Assembly: GCA_036362985.1 (NCBI GenBank)
Contig: JAYGXS010000004.1
Location: 26,213,048 to 26,277,047 of the forward strand
Length of the DNA: 64,000 nt
Source: Ligula intestinalis
Lineage: Eukaryota > Platyhelminthes > Cestoda > Diphyllobothriidea > Diphyllobothriidae
Direction: 5' to 3'
Position numbers and translations under genes: made by a program
The notes under the pieces: model-generated
What the model was told of the DNA's origin: nothing
Seen by the model: only the letters and a program-made list of their open reading frames with translations
Database searches by the model: none
Shown here: positions 14,300 to 26,186 of the stretch, in pieces
Layout of the letters: each line of letters begins with the position of its first letter
Position numbering within the stretch: the first letter of the stretch is position 1

Positions 14300-17200
14300 G
14301 GTGTTTTTGTCAGGTTGGTGCGTAAAATCCAACCCCACCTCCACGCTGGTGCGCGCCGGAAACTTGCTTTTGCTTGGCTAACGGGGCTCTGGTAGGGGAG
14401 CAAGACCGGGGACCTAGCGCCAAGCCCCTTTTCTCCACGAAACACGGAATCGACTTTCTTGAGTTTCTACACTTTCATGAATCACAACTATACGCAACAT
14501 ACGATCTCTGCTACGGCGTCCGCGGGAACCGACGCGCCCCATCCTCTTGGCATCGCGGGACGGGTGTTAAATCTGCGAGCTGATGCCGGATTGCGAATTG
14601 CAGGCTGGAATGTTCAAACTTTGAGGGATGACGGCGCCCAACTGTTAACAGCCAAATCCCTTTCTGAATACCGTGTTGGTGTGGCGTGTCTCTCTGAGGT
14701 CCGCCTACCTGGCACTGGCCACAAACTGCTGCAAGTACCAAGAACTGACTCTGCGTACCATCTCTACCACAGTGGTGTGTCCGACAACTCTGGACTGTAT
14801 GGTGTCGCTATGGCTTTGGCCGATGAATTTCACTCGAGTCTGCTAGAGTGGGAGGCTGTCTCACCGCTAATCGCTTGGGTCCGTTTGAAAAGTGCCCCAG
14901 TCAACGTTTCCATCATCTCGGTATATGCGCCTACTCTGGCTGCTGATGACAGCATAAAAGATGACTTCTACGGTGACCTCCAGCGAACAGTTGACCGCAT
15001 CGCAAGAAGCGATCTACTCGTCATTGCCGGTGACTGGAACGCCCGACCAGGTGTGTGTGACGCTGGAACCCGTCATGTGCTAGGCAAATTTGCTGTCGGA
15101 GCGCAGTGTGCCAACGGTGAGCGCCTTGTCAACTTCACATCGTCTAACCGCCTCGTTGTGTCAAGCACCCGTTTTGATCATCCGCGCCACCACCTTGTCA
15201 CTTGGTACTGAAATGACGGCCATACCCAGGCCCAAATAGATCACATCCTTGTCCGAGCACGCTGGGCCAGCTCGGTCTTGGATTGTCGAGCCTACCGCGG
15301 TGCTGATACAGAAAACGCTCATGCATCGGACCATGTCCTACAGCGGGCAACCCTTCGCTTGCGTTTGAGAGCTATACACAGACCCTCCCGACCACAGCGG
15401 ATCGATGTTGCAAAGCTGAAGTCCTCTGCTGGCGACGCCTTCCACTTAGCACTCCAGAACCGTTTCGACGGCCTGTACCCTGACGCCCGAGCGGACCCAG
15501 AGCCCGCGTGGCAGTCCCTGAAGGCCGCGATGTCAGAGCTGGCATACACCCATCTGGGCAAAACCCGACGGCGACATCGCGACTGGATCACTAGACCCAC
15601 GCTTGAGTTAGCTGAGGAGGCCGGCCGAGCCAGACTCACTGGCTCCCCCACTTACAGAGAGCTGCGGCGCCAAACGACAAGGGCCATCCGAGCCGATAGG
15701 AACGCCTACTGGAGCGACTTTGCCACGGAAACGGAGCGAGCAGCTACCAGAGGTGACACCCACAAGCTCTACCGACTCTTAAAGCAGGCCAGCAGAGGTT
15801 CGGGGAACACCACCGAGACTTAACTGGATCGCAACGGTGCTGTAATCACTAAGATCGATGACCGGTTAGAGAGATGGCGCGAGCATTCTTGTGACCACCT
15901 TAACCATGATCCCCCTGTGATGTCTGACCTGTCGCCCAATGCGGACGATCCCCACCATCTGTATGAGTGCAACACAGAGCCACCCAGTGTAGAGGAAGTT
16001 GTCTCCATTCTCTTGAGGCTACGCAACAACAAGGCACCTGGTGAGGATGACCTCCCGCTGGAGCTCTTTAAATGTGCACCCGAGGTTATTGGGCCCTGGC
16101 TACAACAAATATTTGCCAAGATATGGGACAGCGAAGTTGTGCCCTCTGACTGGAGAAAAGCAGTGATCCTCCCCTTGTTTAAAAAAGGCGACAGACGAGC
16201 GTGCAGAAATTACAGAGGCATTAGCCTTATCGATGTAGCGGCGAAAACATTCACGTCTCTTCGTCTCAAACGTTTCCAAACTGCGAGAGACGAGCGCACC
16301 CGCCCAAACCAGAGTGGATTTCGACCAGGTCGTGGCTGCACCGACCAGATCTTCAATCTCCGCCGTGTACTGGAACTGAGATGGGGTCACCAAAAACCCA
16401 CTGTTCTATGCTTCATCGACTTTGCTGCCGCATTTGACTCTGTTGATCGCAGTTCGCTGTGGAACATAATGAGGACGGACGGCCTACCACCTAAGCTTCT
16501 CAATCTCATGCAGGCATACTATCGTGGCACTTCCACACGGGTGAGGACGCAGAACGGTGACACGGAAGCCTTTAGCGTCAGGACGGGCGTCCGCCAAGGT
16601 TGTGCCCTTTCACCAACCCTGTATAACTATGCGGTGGACTGGATCATGACCGAAGCACTGGATGACTTCCCGGGAGTGCAGTTTGATCGCTCGAAATGGG
16701 TGACTGACTTGGCGTATGCTGATGACGTCGTCCTCTTTGGCGACAACTGTAATGCAATTCAGCAGGCGTTGGACAAGGTCAATGAGCGTGCCCGATCCAT
16801 CGGATTACGCCTAAACGCGACTAAGACCCAAGTCATGCTCTCCTGTGTGCCCTCTACATCTGTCACTCCTATTGTTCTCGACGGCGCTCCTCTCGAAAAG
16901 GTCGACTCGTTTAGATACGTAGGCTCTTTGGTCACGGAAACAGGTCAAGGTGTCGACGAGGTCGTATCACGCGTCAACCTTGCCCGATCTGCTTTCTACC
17001 GACTGTGCGCTCCTCTATGGAATAGAAGGGAAATATCACTACGCACAAAGTCCCGTGTTTACTAAGCAGTGGTTCGATCTATCCTGCTCTATGGCGGAGA
17101 GACATGGCCTATGCGTGTTGAGGACATGAGGCGCCTTGAGGTGTTTGACAATGACTGCCTACGCCGCATCCTTCGTCACCGACGCGTCGACTGAATTCGC

Positions 17201-17591
17201 TGCTCCGATCTCCGCCGACGCTGTCACCTGGACGCTCTCCCTCCACTCCTGCTTCAGAGACGTCTTCGGTGGTTCGGGCATGCGTCCCGGCGTGATGATG
17301 GTGAGCTGATTCGTGACCTGCTTGTGGCGACGCCTCCCCCCACCTGGCACAAACGTCGCGGCGGGCAGCTGACAACTTGGACAGCAACGGTCAAGCAGGA
17401 TCTGTCGTTCGTTTGCGGCCCACGCGTCTACGGCCTACGCCGGTGTAACCGTGACTGGATGGTGCTCTCGTGTGAACAGGCGCAAGATCGACGCGCCTGG
17501 ACAGCTGTGATTCATGATGCAGTCAACGTCAAAACTGATGCCGGCTCAACCCGCCCGAGGTGAATGCCGTTGCAAGTACAAGTACAAGTTT
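14300..17591 (+). mobile_element. RTE-clade LINE, nearly full length
   Basis: A + strand non-LTR retrotransposon with one long frame coding endonuclease then reverse transcriptase. It ends in a short tandem tail (GCAAGTACAAGTACAAG, about 17572-17588), as RTE elements do instead of poly(A). The 5' limit is uncertain. A GC-rich stretch from about 14300 leads into the frame, which could be the 5' UTR or host DNA. No target duplication was resolved. Confidence 0.85.
14477..17563 (+). pseudogene. RTE endonuclease/reverse transcriptase with four stops
   Basis: One frame of about 1,029 codons from ATG 14477 to TGA 17561-17563. The apurinic-type endonuclease comes first (roughly residues 35-280): IAGWNVQTL, LSEVRLPG, VYAPT, AGDWNARPG, QIDHILV and ASDHV keep the catalytic Asn, Glu, Asp and His. 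Reverse transcriptase follows (about 500-820): LPLFKKGDR, NYRGISL, NQSGFRPGRG, FIDFAAAFDSVDR, VRQGCALSPTLYN, the YADD catalytic box (AYADDVVLFG) and RYVGSLV. The C-terminal region has LLYGGETWP and RRLEVFDNDCLRRI. The frame is broken only by TGA 15209, TAA 15821, TAA 17063 and TGA 17192. There are no frameshifts. Both TGAs stand where Trp is expected, so they look like G-to-A changes. This is a recently dead copy. Confidence 0.9.
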
Positions 17592-19930
17592 TTGTCAGGT
17601 GAGGTAGGGCGACTGCACAGACGCTGAGATTTGTAGGTTTGCATATTGATCAATCAATGAACTCTCAGCAAATGCGTTTAGGGAGATGAAGGAGGGTGCT
17701 CAGTCGTGGTGACGGTGCAGGGCCATTAAATCATGGTTACATGTAGGCCAGGCCTCGCAAATATTAACCACAGAATGTAATAGAGCTTAGAGGCTGCTTA
17801 GTGAGGTTAACAGAAAGTGAAGGCGTAGGCTTAAGCGGATGCCTACCTTGGTTACTGAAACCGAGGGGATGACAACAAAGACTTCGTCAAGGTTATTGTA
17901 ATTTCTGGATAAAGCAAGGGAATGTTGGGGTGTCCTTTGATTTATCCGCAAAGATTTGTTATAAACACAACCGTCGAAACAATAAAACAGGTTTTTGTTA
18001 TAAGAGACTGGTATTACTAGGGGTTTATGCAAGGGATAGATGAGGGAAACGGAAAATAAGTTAATCAAAAACGAATAAAACTTAACTAAACGCGTAACTT
18101 AAACTAAATAATAAGCGAAAACTAAAAAATAAAACTAAATAATAAATTACGACGAAATAAATGTTTAGTTATGTATGATAAGACGTGGTGTTGTTTAGAA
18201 AGAGATCCTTATGGATTTATCAACTGATAGCTGGTCATATGATAAGGGGGCCAACGAAGTCCCTCGGCGGAAGAAGTATTGGGTAAGTACTACTGGAACT
18301 AGGTAAGGCCGCAATCATGTTTGATCTAGCCGGTCGCGATGACGTCATGGATTTTACTTCTCCCCGCGTGGGGAATATCCAGGACAGTAGTTCTTAATAT
18401 GTTAAGTTACTCTCTTAGCCAGCAACGGAGATCGAATATCAAAGGTCAAAAAAACACTTCGGTGTCTTGGCGAATTGTGCTGAACCACATTTTAAGTGGA
18501 CCCTCTCCGATGCTTCCACGTGGGTAACGGTGCCGGATCTAGGGCAGTAATACTGAGTACGTGAGGTAGACGACAAAGAATATGCCCACAACACTTTAAT
18601 CGTCTTCCTTGAAGGGCTTGAGCATATCCTGGTGAGGTTGCCGCAGCGATTGGTGACTACTTCATTTGAGACAAAATTGGTGCATTTCATTCGAAGGATG
18701 GTCTGGGGCAGTCAGCTATAAGAAACAGTGCGTGGACTCATTTTGTCGTGGCTGGCCAAGCCTTGGATACTCGCGTGCGATAACCTTTCCTGCATGCCCT
18801 TGGTCGATCGCTGCTAGAGAGACCTGCGTTCTCCTGTACGCCTCAAGCTTCCGGCCTATTCACTGCGCTAACGCTCGAAGCCAATCAGTGCGCGACAATT
18901 CATTGATTGGATGCAGGCAATGGTGGAAACGTCCCGGAGTGAAGTAATTTGAACAGTGGATATTGACTTACACAACTGGTCTAAAAACAGAGACAGCAGC
19001 TAGTGCTACTTTCTTATGGTATAAAACGGATATTCTGTCCTCCACGACTTCTGATTTGGGGAACCTTCGTTTTGTCGACGCAACTACCTCGACAGGTCCT
19101 TAAGCATTGATGATCAAGTAATTTCCGTTTTAGCCCATTTATCACGCACATAACTTGGCATTCGCCAGCATAGAGAAGAACCAGCCCCGCGGTACACCAG
19201 ATTTTCGTAATGATAGAGCTATCGTGTCGGATCCATAGACACTTACAAAGACTCGTGAGCAGCATCGCCAAAGCTAGGCGATATCACCGCCGTAGTCGAG
19301 ATCCATCAGCCGGCATCCGGGTGCAAAATGACCACCATCAACTTTGCGTAGGGCCTTTCCGAGAATCTAGTTAAATTATTTGACCAGAAAGAGCGACAAG
19401 TTCGCATAAGCTGTTGTCGGCGTAAACGGTCGTCAAACGGAGGTTGTCAAATTAACTGTTTCAGTTTTAACTGGTTAACAGAATTAATTTTGTTCGGCTT
19501 GCAGTGGTACCTTACAAAATATGTTCCCCACCAGTGCCAACCGATGATTCCCAACTCGCGAGGTCAGTAAACAACTGCCTAGCAGGGACTGCGCCTGTCG
19601 ACGCCTCCCATGCTATTTCCCGCCGGCAGGCAATTTGCACACCAGCCTAGCTTTGTAACCTTGAAGCTGCAGGCAGCGACTTTAATTTGTGCTATTTCTT
19701 CGAGGGCGTCCTCCGCAGCTCCCGTAGACAGACTTTGAAAATAAGATATCAGGCCAAAACGTGTGAAATGGAGAGTCAGCTGCTGGGTGGCCTTGAACTG
19801 ACGCGGCACAGCCCCCCAGAACCTTTGCACCAATGTTTCGCAAGTGCTTTATGCCCTATGACAGATTACAGTCTGCTTGTTGGAACAGCTGTGGTCTTAA
19901 TGTAGCCCTACTCTGGCGGCCTTTTCAAAC
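17592..19930. other. Stretch without recognised features
   Basis: Short ORFs only. Around 18840-18950 there is an inverted CCAATCA / TGATTGG pair like those near 36.0 and 49.7 kb, perhaps part of an unrecognised element. No coding gene is supported. Confidence 0.35.
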
Positions 19931-19984
19931 TTTGCACTTCTCTCAGTCTGGTTTTTGTCCAATTATGGCTGCCCGAAAAGACAA

Positions 19985-21122
19985 AGTATGGAAGAAGGAG
20001 ATGCGACCACTGGAACTAGATTTTTATCGTCCTGACGTTTCGGATTCTGTCGGGAATCCTTAACCATAGGTAATGGTAGGACATTCTGAGTCATGCACAG
20101 ATAGGGCTAAAACATGCGCAGATTGAACGGTATTTATAGTTCATAGCGCTCATCCGCGGGTGGTCTGTAATTATCCACTCCCGTAACCACCACTTGGGTT
20201 TTAATTGGTGCGGTAATGGCTTGACACTTCGCCTTCGAGCCATTTATTGCCATGATTCCTGCGTCCGTGTTGGATGCGGGCTTAGTAATTGTGCGACAAT
20301 TATGCTTGTTGTCGTCTAAGTGGTTGTTGCTGGACCCAGCCCTTCCCACGTGACTGATTCTGTTGCTCAAGCAAGGTCTCAGTACCCAATATGGACACGA
20401 CAAATCGTTGCGCTTGTTGATGGAGTGGGGGCCTGAGAACCATGACTCGAGCAGGTCGCCGCTAACGCAGTTGTCACCTCTTGTGAGGATTTCGGTCTCG
20501 TTAAACTTGAAAATATGGCCCGGTCCTGTTGAGTGATCTTCAACCTGGGAGTTGGCGTCTTTCTTCCTCACTGCCGCTGCATGCTCGGCCATTCGCATCC
20601 AGATTTATTTCCCAGTTTCTCCGACATAGTTGCTTTGTCCACAACTGCACCAGATCCGGTAAACGACTCCATCCGTTTCCTGCCGTGGCAGTGGGTCTTT
20701 CGGTCTAATGAATCGGCGCCTGATGTTTACTGCTAGCTTGTGCGCAACTCTAACTCCAAGTGGGGTGAGTAGACGGCTGACCGCTTCGGATAAATTCTTC
20801 ACGTACGGAAGAGCTCGTCAAACTTTTGGACTAGTTGAATGTGGCTTCTCCTCTTGGTTGTGTATGCATTGGTTGATAAAATTACCCATGTAACCATTCG
20901 CTCTCAGAACCCGTCGAATATGTTGTAATTCAGCACAATTGGCTTCCACTTCGCTGCAATGCGTCTCAACGCGCCGTTAAAGCGCTCTTACGCAGCTACG
21001 TTTGTGACCGATCGGATGGTTGCTGTTGTAGTTCAGGACTCGCATAGTGCTGGTTGCTTTTCTGAGCACCTTAGGTTCTAGGCCGCCACCATCTTTGCGG
21101 CAAATGACGATATCCAGGAAGG
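19985..21122 (-). pseudogene. Penelope-like element fragment, family 1, RT C-terminus plus GIY-YIG
   Basis: Read on the minus strand from 21122. The end of a Penelope-type reverse transcriptase (AFLDIVICRKDGGGLEPK, NYNSNHPIGHKRSCVRAL) is followed by the linker SEAVSRLLTPLGVRVAHK. Next comes the GIY-YIG nuclease domain: GVVYRIWCSCGQSNYVGETGK, then RMAEHAAAVRKKDA. A conserved tail follows (GDLLESWFSGPHSINKRNDL). The GIY motif reads VVY and YIG reads YVG. In this class the nuclease nicks target DNA for priming. Most of the RT is missing by 5' truncation at about 21122 and there are stops near 20936 and 20604. The 3' tail (20130 down to 19985) holds a hammerhead-like motif at 20029-20060. Confidence 0.85.
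20029..20060 (-). ncRNA. Hammerhead-ribozyme-like motif in Penelope tail
   Basis: On the minus strand: GGATTCC, a CGAC loop, GAATCC, then GAAAC, GTC and AGGAC. An upstream GTCCT near 20078-20082 could pair with AGGAC as stem I. The CTGATGA box is degenerate (ATGGTTA), so activity is doubtful. Penelope-like elements are known to carry minimal hammerhead motifs. Confidence 0.45.
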
Positions 21123-21330
21123 CCATGACTATGACTTTGATACCATTACTTTTGATTAAGGATTGCCGACGGAATCCGAAACGTCAGGACAATAAAACTA
21201 TGACTATGATACTATTACCTTTGAGTAAGGATTTTCGATGGAATCCGACACGTCAGGACAATAAAACTCTTGTTCCAGTGGTCACACCTCCTTCTTCTGA
21301 ACTGCTTCCTGGAACTCGCATATTCACCTC
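21123..21330 (+). mobile_element. Inverted Penelope tail with tandem hammerhead-like units
   Basis: It is the same tail sequence as at 19985-20130 and 6337-6510 but in the opposite orientation to the coding fragment it abuts. It contains two units 69 bp apart. In unit 1, GGATTGC-CGAC-GGAATCC (21160-21177) is followed by GAAAC and GTCAGGAC. Unit 2 repeats this at 21229-21260, with GAAAC changed to GACAC. Minimal hammerheads with tiny stem III are expected to act as dimers, so the tandem layout fits the motif. Confidence 0.6.
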
Positions 21331-21959
21331 TATTGGCAAGACCAAGTGTGCTCGAGACTGACTTAGGCGTACGCGTATTCAAGCCACCATGACGATTTCC
21401 CAACACACGCTCAAGATACTGAGTCTCACGGTGTCGAGCTTTCGCCCTCTTCCAGCTGCCACCTTTTACCAGCCTCTTCTTCTCTGCAGAATACAACATT
21501 CTCTCGCTAATTCTTTTCCTATTAGATACCGGTACTGAAGTTCATAGTGGTCAGGGACTCCCTAAGGGCTCAAGCTGCTGCGGTAGCTGAAGATGTCCCA
21601 GAATGTGGTCAGTCCTCATTACCGCCTGCGTTGCAGATGAGTTGGACCGAACGGGGTGTCAGGTCAGCAAACGGCACGCCTGATTTGGCCTACGCAGACT
21701 CTGCCACACATTGGGAAGGTGTGATGACACCTCTAAATGTATGCTTTCAAGCTACGCCAAACATTGCACCCAGTCTCATCACTATTTGCGTAACAGTCTT
21801 AAATAACCGACTGATGCATGCGAGACGAGGGGAGAATGAGGTTGGCACTGTAGCGGTCTATGTAGCGTTTGTACTTGGATCACTGCAATCATCAGGCCAA
21901 ATCCCAGGTTGGAAGTTAAATTGCAGAAGTCACCGAAAAGAGTGATATATTGTGTACGG
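21331..21959. other. Stretch with an unassigned ORF
   Basis: 21420-21510 shows loose similarity to 23390-23490 (CTCACGGTG, then TTCTGCA-CAGAATACAA), suggesting an old repeat. The + strand ORF 21547-21945 (132 codons) has no recognised domain and no supporting splice or start signals. I do not call it a gene. Confidence 0.3.
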
Positions 21960-22320
21960 ACCTCCCTATTGATGTCCGAAGTGGCAGTGGCCACTGGCGA
22001 AGCCAAGGCTAGTGTTGACTGCGTCCAGCCAGACCTGAGACAGCAGGAAACAGTGGTGGTAGCTGCTTAAGTAGGATTGCGGAGCAGGTTCAAATGTGCT
22101 GTTAATGGTGTGCTGCACTTGTCCGAGGGGAGGCCGCCTACAAAGGCCCCCTGCTGCGTTGGCCAAAGAAGTGGCGTGGTAAGTGGCCATTAGGAAGGTG
22201 TGCTTAGTTGGGCGCGCGTGTATGCGCGGGTGTGTGCGCACATGTGTACGTTACTGAGAGAGCTAAGGTCAACTGTGGGGGCCGCCGGAACGCCAAACGT
22301 GCTGTACTGGCAAGTCAATC
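21960..22320 (+). repeat. Interspersed repeat R7, uninterrupted copy
   Basis: 21970-22080 aligns with 40640-40740 (shared GACTGCGTCCAGCCAG, CCTGAGA) and 22195-22320 aligns with 42486-42600 (GACGCGC/GGGCGCGC-GTGTATG, CCGG-ACGCC). In the second locus the two halves are split by a CR1 LINE. No coding domain was recognised. Confidence 0.6.
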
Positions 22321-25300
22321 TAACGCACTTGAAACCAGCCCTACGAGCTTAGTGTCTTGGCTTGCAACACTTCTACCTGATGGGGTGACACAATCCTTCT
22401 CAGAACTGAGAGTTGGGATGCATCGGCTCCCTTTTACTGTGACTTATATGGTATTATCACGCATGTGGGACTTTGGCGCATGTATTGAGGACAAGTTTGT
22501 GCGATGCACGCATAGATAGACTATTTAGCTTCGTCAGCAACTACGTCCGAGTCCGCCTCCGATCGTCTTGACATTCTTTTATCCACGAAAACGAGGGATC
22601 AAGGGATAAGGTGTTTGGTGCTGCGCAAGTTTTCAACTTTACACACCTACTTCGCGGAGTACACACGGGTGTCATTGCTCGGATAATTGAACCATCGGCT
22701 AGTTGTTCTGGATGCCTAAAATAGATAGCATTGTTTCGAAATATCCTTAAGTCGGCCTAAACCACCGATGCCACTGTGCCCTAATGGCTGTGAATTGATA
22801 CGCACGCAACTAGTTTTAGTCCTCGAATCGGCTTGGCTGATTACTGGGTTGCCGTAATCCTCTCTTAAATCGGTCCCACATCAACTCTCGCCAATATGAC
22901 ACCGGCAAAATAAGTATTTTTCAACTTTCACTTTCATGAGAAATTATTTTTTAAAATTTGGAACGGATCAGACTGCCAAGGGTCTGCAGGTGTAGTATAA
23001 TCTACGTGCCTCGTAAAAGAAACCTCGAATCTGTCGTGTAGTCCGGCGTTAAGTGCCTGTATCGACCGATCTGCAATTTCGTACAGAGACCGCATGCTTG
23101 CAAGAGAAACCAGGGTGTCTTCCAAAATCACCACGTGAAGATGAGAAATTTGGTAAGCTTGTGGGAGCCTGCCGCTGTTGACTCATGCTTCCTGCCTTTG
23201 TTCGCCACGAACTTGGCAACCGCTGTCAGTACGCTCCATTCTTCTCGCCGCAGCAAGCCTTGCACAAGCGCCAGCCAATCGATGACCGCCAATCCACCTG
23301 GTCAGCTGTAGCTTCACACTAAGCCACACAGCAAGCAAGGCGGACTCACTCGGCCTTCCGCTTTGGCTCGAGACGGACGCGACGCCGCAGTGCTATCTCA
23401 CGGTGCTGATGGTCGAACTCAACGCCAGGCCGAGTCAACCCTTCTGTTATTTCTTCTCCTATTTATTCTGCACAGAATACAATCTCCTTCTACCTTGGTG
23501 TCTACGACTTCTATCATCTCCTAAGTAACAGGGCCTGGAAGATCGCAGTCGTTAGGGTTGAACCGGCTTAGCCTTAACTCGTTTGTGATAAGCTCATATT
23601 TCCAGCTGTTATACTTATTGCTTATTATTCAGACATTGATATTGCTATAGGGATCACCAAGCTTCAATGTCCAGCTGTTTTTAAATAAAAGGTAGCTGAT
23701 TGTTTAAACGGAGATGTTCTGTAGATTCTAAGTAAGAGCTAGGTACAGTAGACAGCCAAAGATAACCTGGAAGAACGGCAAATGCCTCTTATCAAATGAA
23801 CTTTTCTGTAACTCTTGAGTTTGCTATTTGTCCGATATAGGCTACGACTGCATAACAGGTTCAAATTTCCTACATGGACGTACAGGCCGCATTTTAGCAT
23901 ACTATTTACTGGTTTAAGTAAGTATGATAACTATAATTAGTACACCTGCCATCGGCATTTTACTTCTACCAGCAGTATCCAGCCCTCGATGTCTTAATTT
24001 GGGGAAAAAACGCAAACAATCTTGGTGAATAGAGGTAGTAGGGTGGCAACTAGGGCAAGCAGTGATGTGCTCCGAGCCTCAAACACCAATTCACTTGGAA
24101 TATCATAAATACAGTTACCCACTCCCAGATGAGATTGCGGGAAAGTGAGCGCAGCGCTCACTTTAATCAGTGTCATTTCTGACCTATTATTAGCGTCAGA
24201 AATATTACTCGTACTACTAATATTACTCAGCAACACTGCCAGTAAGCAGTTGTATAAATATTAGTTGCAGTATCAAAATCGGTCACTTTCTGGACATCTG
24301 CCGAAGGTGAGGTAGGGTAGGTAGTGTGGTAGTACCTGCCCAAAAAGCTACTGTCACTTGAGACGAAGTTAGGCAGTGTTTATGGCCTACATGGGAGAAA
24401 GCAGCATACGCCTGATTCCCGCTCAGTCATCTTGACTCTATCTTGTCATCCTTTCAAGCGGGGAGAGGGTTTGGAGTGTGATAGATGGCTGCGCGTATAC
24501 TTTCACTTTACCTGACTACAATCACCATCCCTGCTCTTTGAGCATAGGGTTAACCTCATCAAAATCGATCGTCAATTTAGAAGTGTAATGTACGTACTTA
24601 TTGGTCAAACTAGCGAAATAAGGTGCTAGCTTTAAGTCTACACAGGTGATTCCCCGTTTTTTTTGCCGGTTCATGCAACTGCGCGGTGTTCAGTTCATTA
24701 GTAGACCCCTCAGCATTCTCGGTGTGCTTTCTGGTTTATACACCACTTGTAAAATTTCAACCTCTGAATTTCCTCAGAAAGTAATTTCTACCACATTATG
24801 ATGAGCCGGACCGCCCGTAGTTCTGTCAAACAGCGTCAGAATGTCGTTCAAACACGTGTCTGGGTTTCCAGCTGGTACCTTTGCTGTCAGTATGGAAGGT
24901 TATTATGTAAATCAGTTTTCTATCAGTTGACAGCCCAGCACGTATATAGCACACGAAAGCAGGAGCAAATGTGGGTATTGGCCTACGCACCGGCTGCTCA
25001 AGAGGAGGGTAAAACTGTGCCAATCACAGTAAGTGCTGCAAGCGTCGCTTTGCAGCCACGATTGCCTTCTGCATGAAAGAGCACGTTAGTGTTGCTACCT
25101 AGCTGCCATTAATAAACTCGACGCCATTAGTTCTATTACCAATCGGTGCAGCGGCTATTCAGTAATGCATCCTATCGAGCTCCGGCGTAATGCCGAGTAA
25201 CGAAGCCTAGCCGCGGTGAGCCAAAGCATCGCCTCAGTGCTCAACACGGTTGGCAGTTCGCGGGTGGGGGGAGGAGGGGGGTCATGGATACCAATAATAA

Positions 25301-25639
25301 ATGGGTCGTTGCCCTATCGTATCATCAGTAGATAACTAATGGTCAAGGATTTGTGTGGGTGGCAAGCCGACGAACTGCTGTTATATATTAACAGCCGATG
25401 AAAGCAATACAACTGGAGGCAGCGTGGAAGAAAAAAATGAGGAACGTAAAGGGAAAACGACCGCATTTGTGAGCGTTTCGGAATCACTGCTCTGTACTAA
25501 AGACAGGCTGTGGGTGGATAGTTGCCTAGGAGGTTTTTCGTATTTCACACTTATTTCTGAAGTTACAGTCCTGCATTCGAGGCTCAGGAGCAAAATACGA
25601 CAGGCATGACTGGCAATGAATTGAGAAGTAGAAGATGAC
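22321..25639. other. Mostly unrecognised stretch with short repeat R5 copy 2
   Basis: It holds repeat R5 at 24852-24894 and a candidate coding segment on the minus strand (22932-23182, listed separately). Otherwise there are short ORFs without resemblance to known families. Confidence 0.35.
22932..23182 (-). CDS. Unidentified open segment, possible exon or relic
   Basis: The minus strand is open from the codon after a TGA at 23183-23185 to a stop near 22934. It reads GRLPQAYQISHLHVVILEDT, LVSLASMRSLYEIADRS, then VSFTRHVDYTTPADPW. The composition is balanced and looks protein-like, unlike neighbouring ORFs. I recognise no family. It could be a single exon, a relic of a gene or transposon, or chance. 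No convincing splice pair was identified. Confidence 0.22.
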
Positions 25640-26186
25640 TCGATAAATGGGCCAATATGTTTATTTGCCTGACGTTTCGAAATCCGTCGTGGATTCATCA
25701 TCAAAGACATATCCAAACAACGGTAGCAGAAGCAGTTTGTATGTGTGCACAGGGCTTAGCCGTAAAATTGAAACGTATGGGAAAAAATCGATGAATGCTT
25801 TGAGTGTGCGCTGATTCGTTGCGTCGGCAGTGACTATCTGGCCCTGCGGTCTTGGCTTGTCTGTTCCCCAAGTGGCGATTTGCTCAAGCCAAATTGAGCC
25901 TGAGCACCGAATATGGATGAGACAAATTGTTGCATTTGTTGATTGATTGGGAGCCCGTGAACCATGATTCAAGTAATTCTCGGCTCACTCGATTGTCACC
26001 TCTTGAAAAAATGTTGTCCTCATCAAATTTGAATTTGTGGTTGGGTCTCGTCAAATGAGCCGCAACCTAAAAATTGGCATCAGTTCGCTGCACTGCTGCC
26101 GCGTCTTCGGCAGTTTGTGTCTTGGGCAATCTGCCAGATTCTCCGACATAGTTGCTTTGCTCGCAACTGCACCAGTTCATTTTATC
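25640..26186 (-). pseudogene. Penelope-like element fragment, family 1 relative, GIY-YIG only
   Basis: Read on the minus strand from 26186: NWCSCEQSNYVGESGR, then a decayed stretch (AAAVQRTDANF), FKFDEDN, RGDNRVSRELLESWF and SQSINKCNNLSHPYSVLRL. This parallels the copy at 20.1-20.8 kb residue for residue, though frameshifts break it. Truncation falls inside the GIY-YIG domain. The 3' tail follows down to about 25640. Its hammerhead-like motif at 25668-25706 is the best in the window: TTGATGA (one change from CTGATGA), stem AATCC/GGATT, then GAAAC and GTCAGG. Confidence 0.8.
25668..25706 (-). ncRNA. Hammerhead-ribozyme-like motif, best preserved copy
   Basis: On the minus strand the order is TTGATGA, then the AATCC-ACGAC-GGATT hairpin, then CGAAAC, GTC and AGG. 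Six of seven bases of the CTGATGA box and the whole GAAA box are present. Stem III would be only two pairs (AC/GT), as in the minimal hammerheads of Penelope-like elements. Confidence 0.55.
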
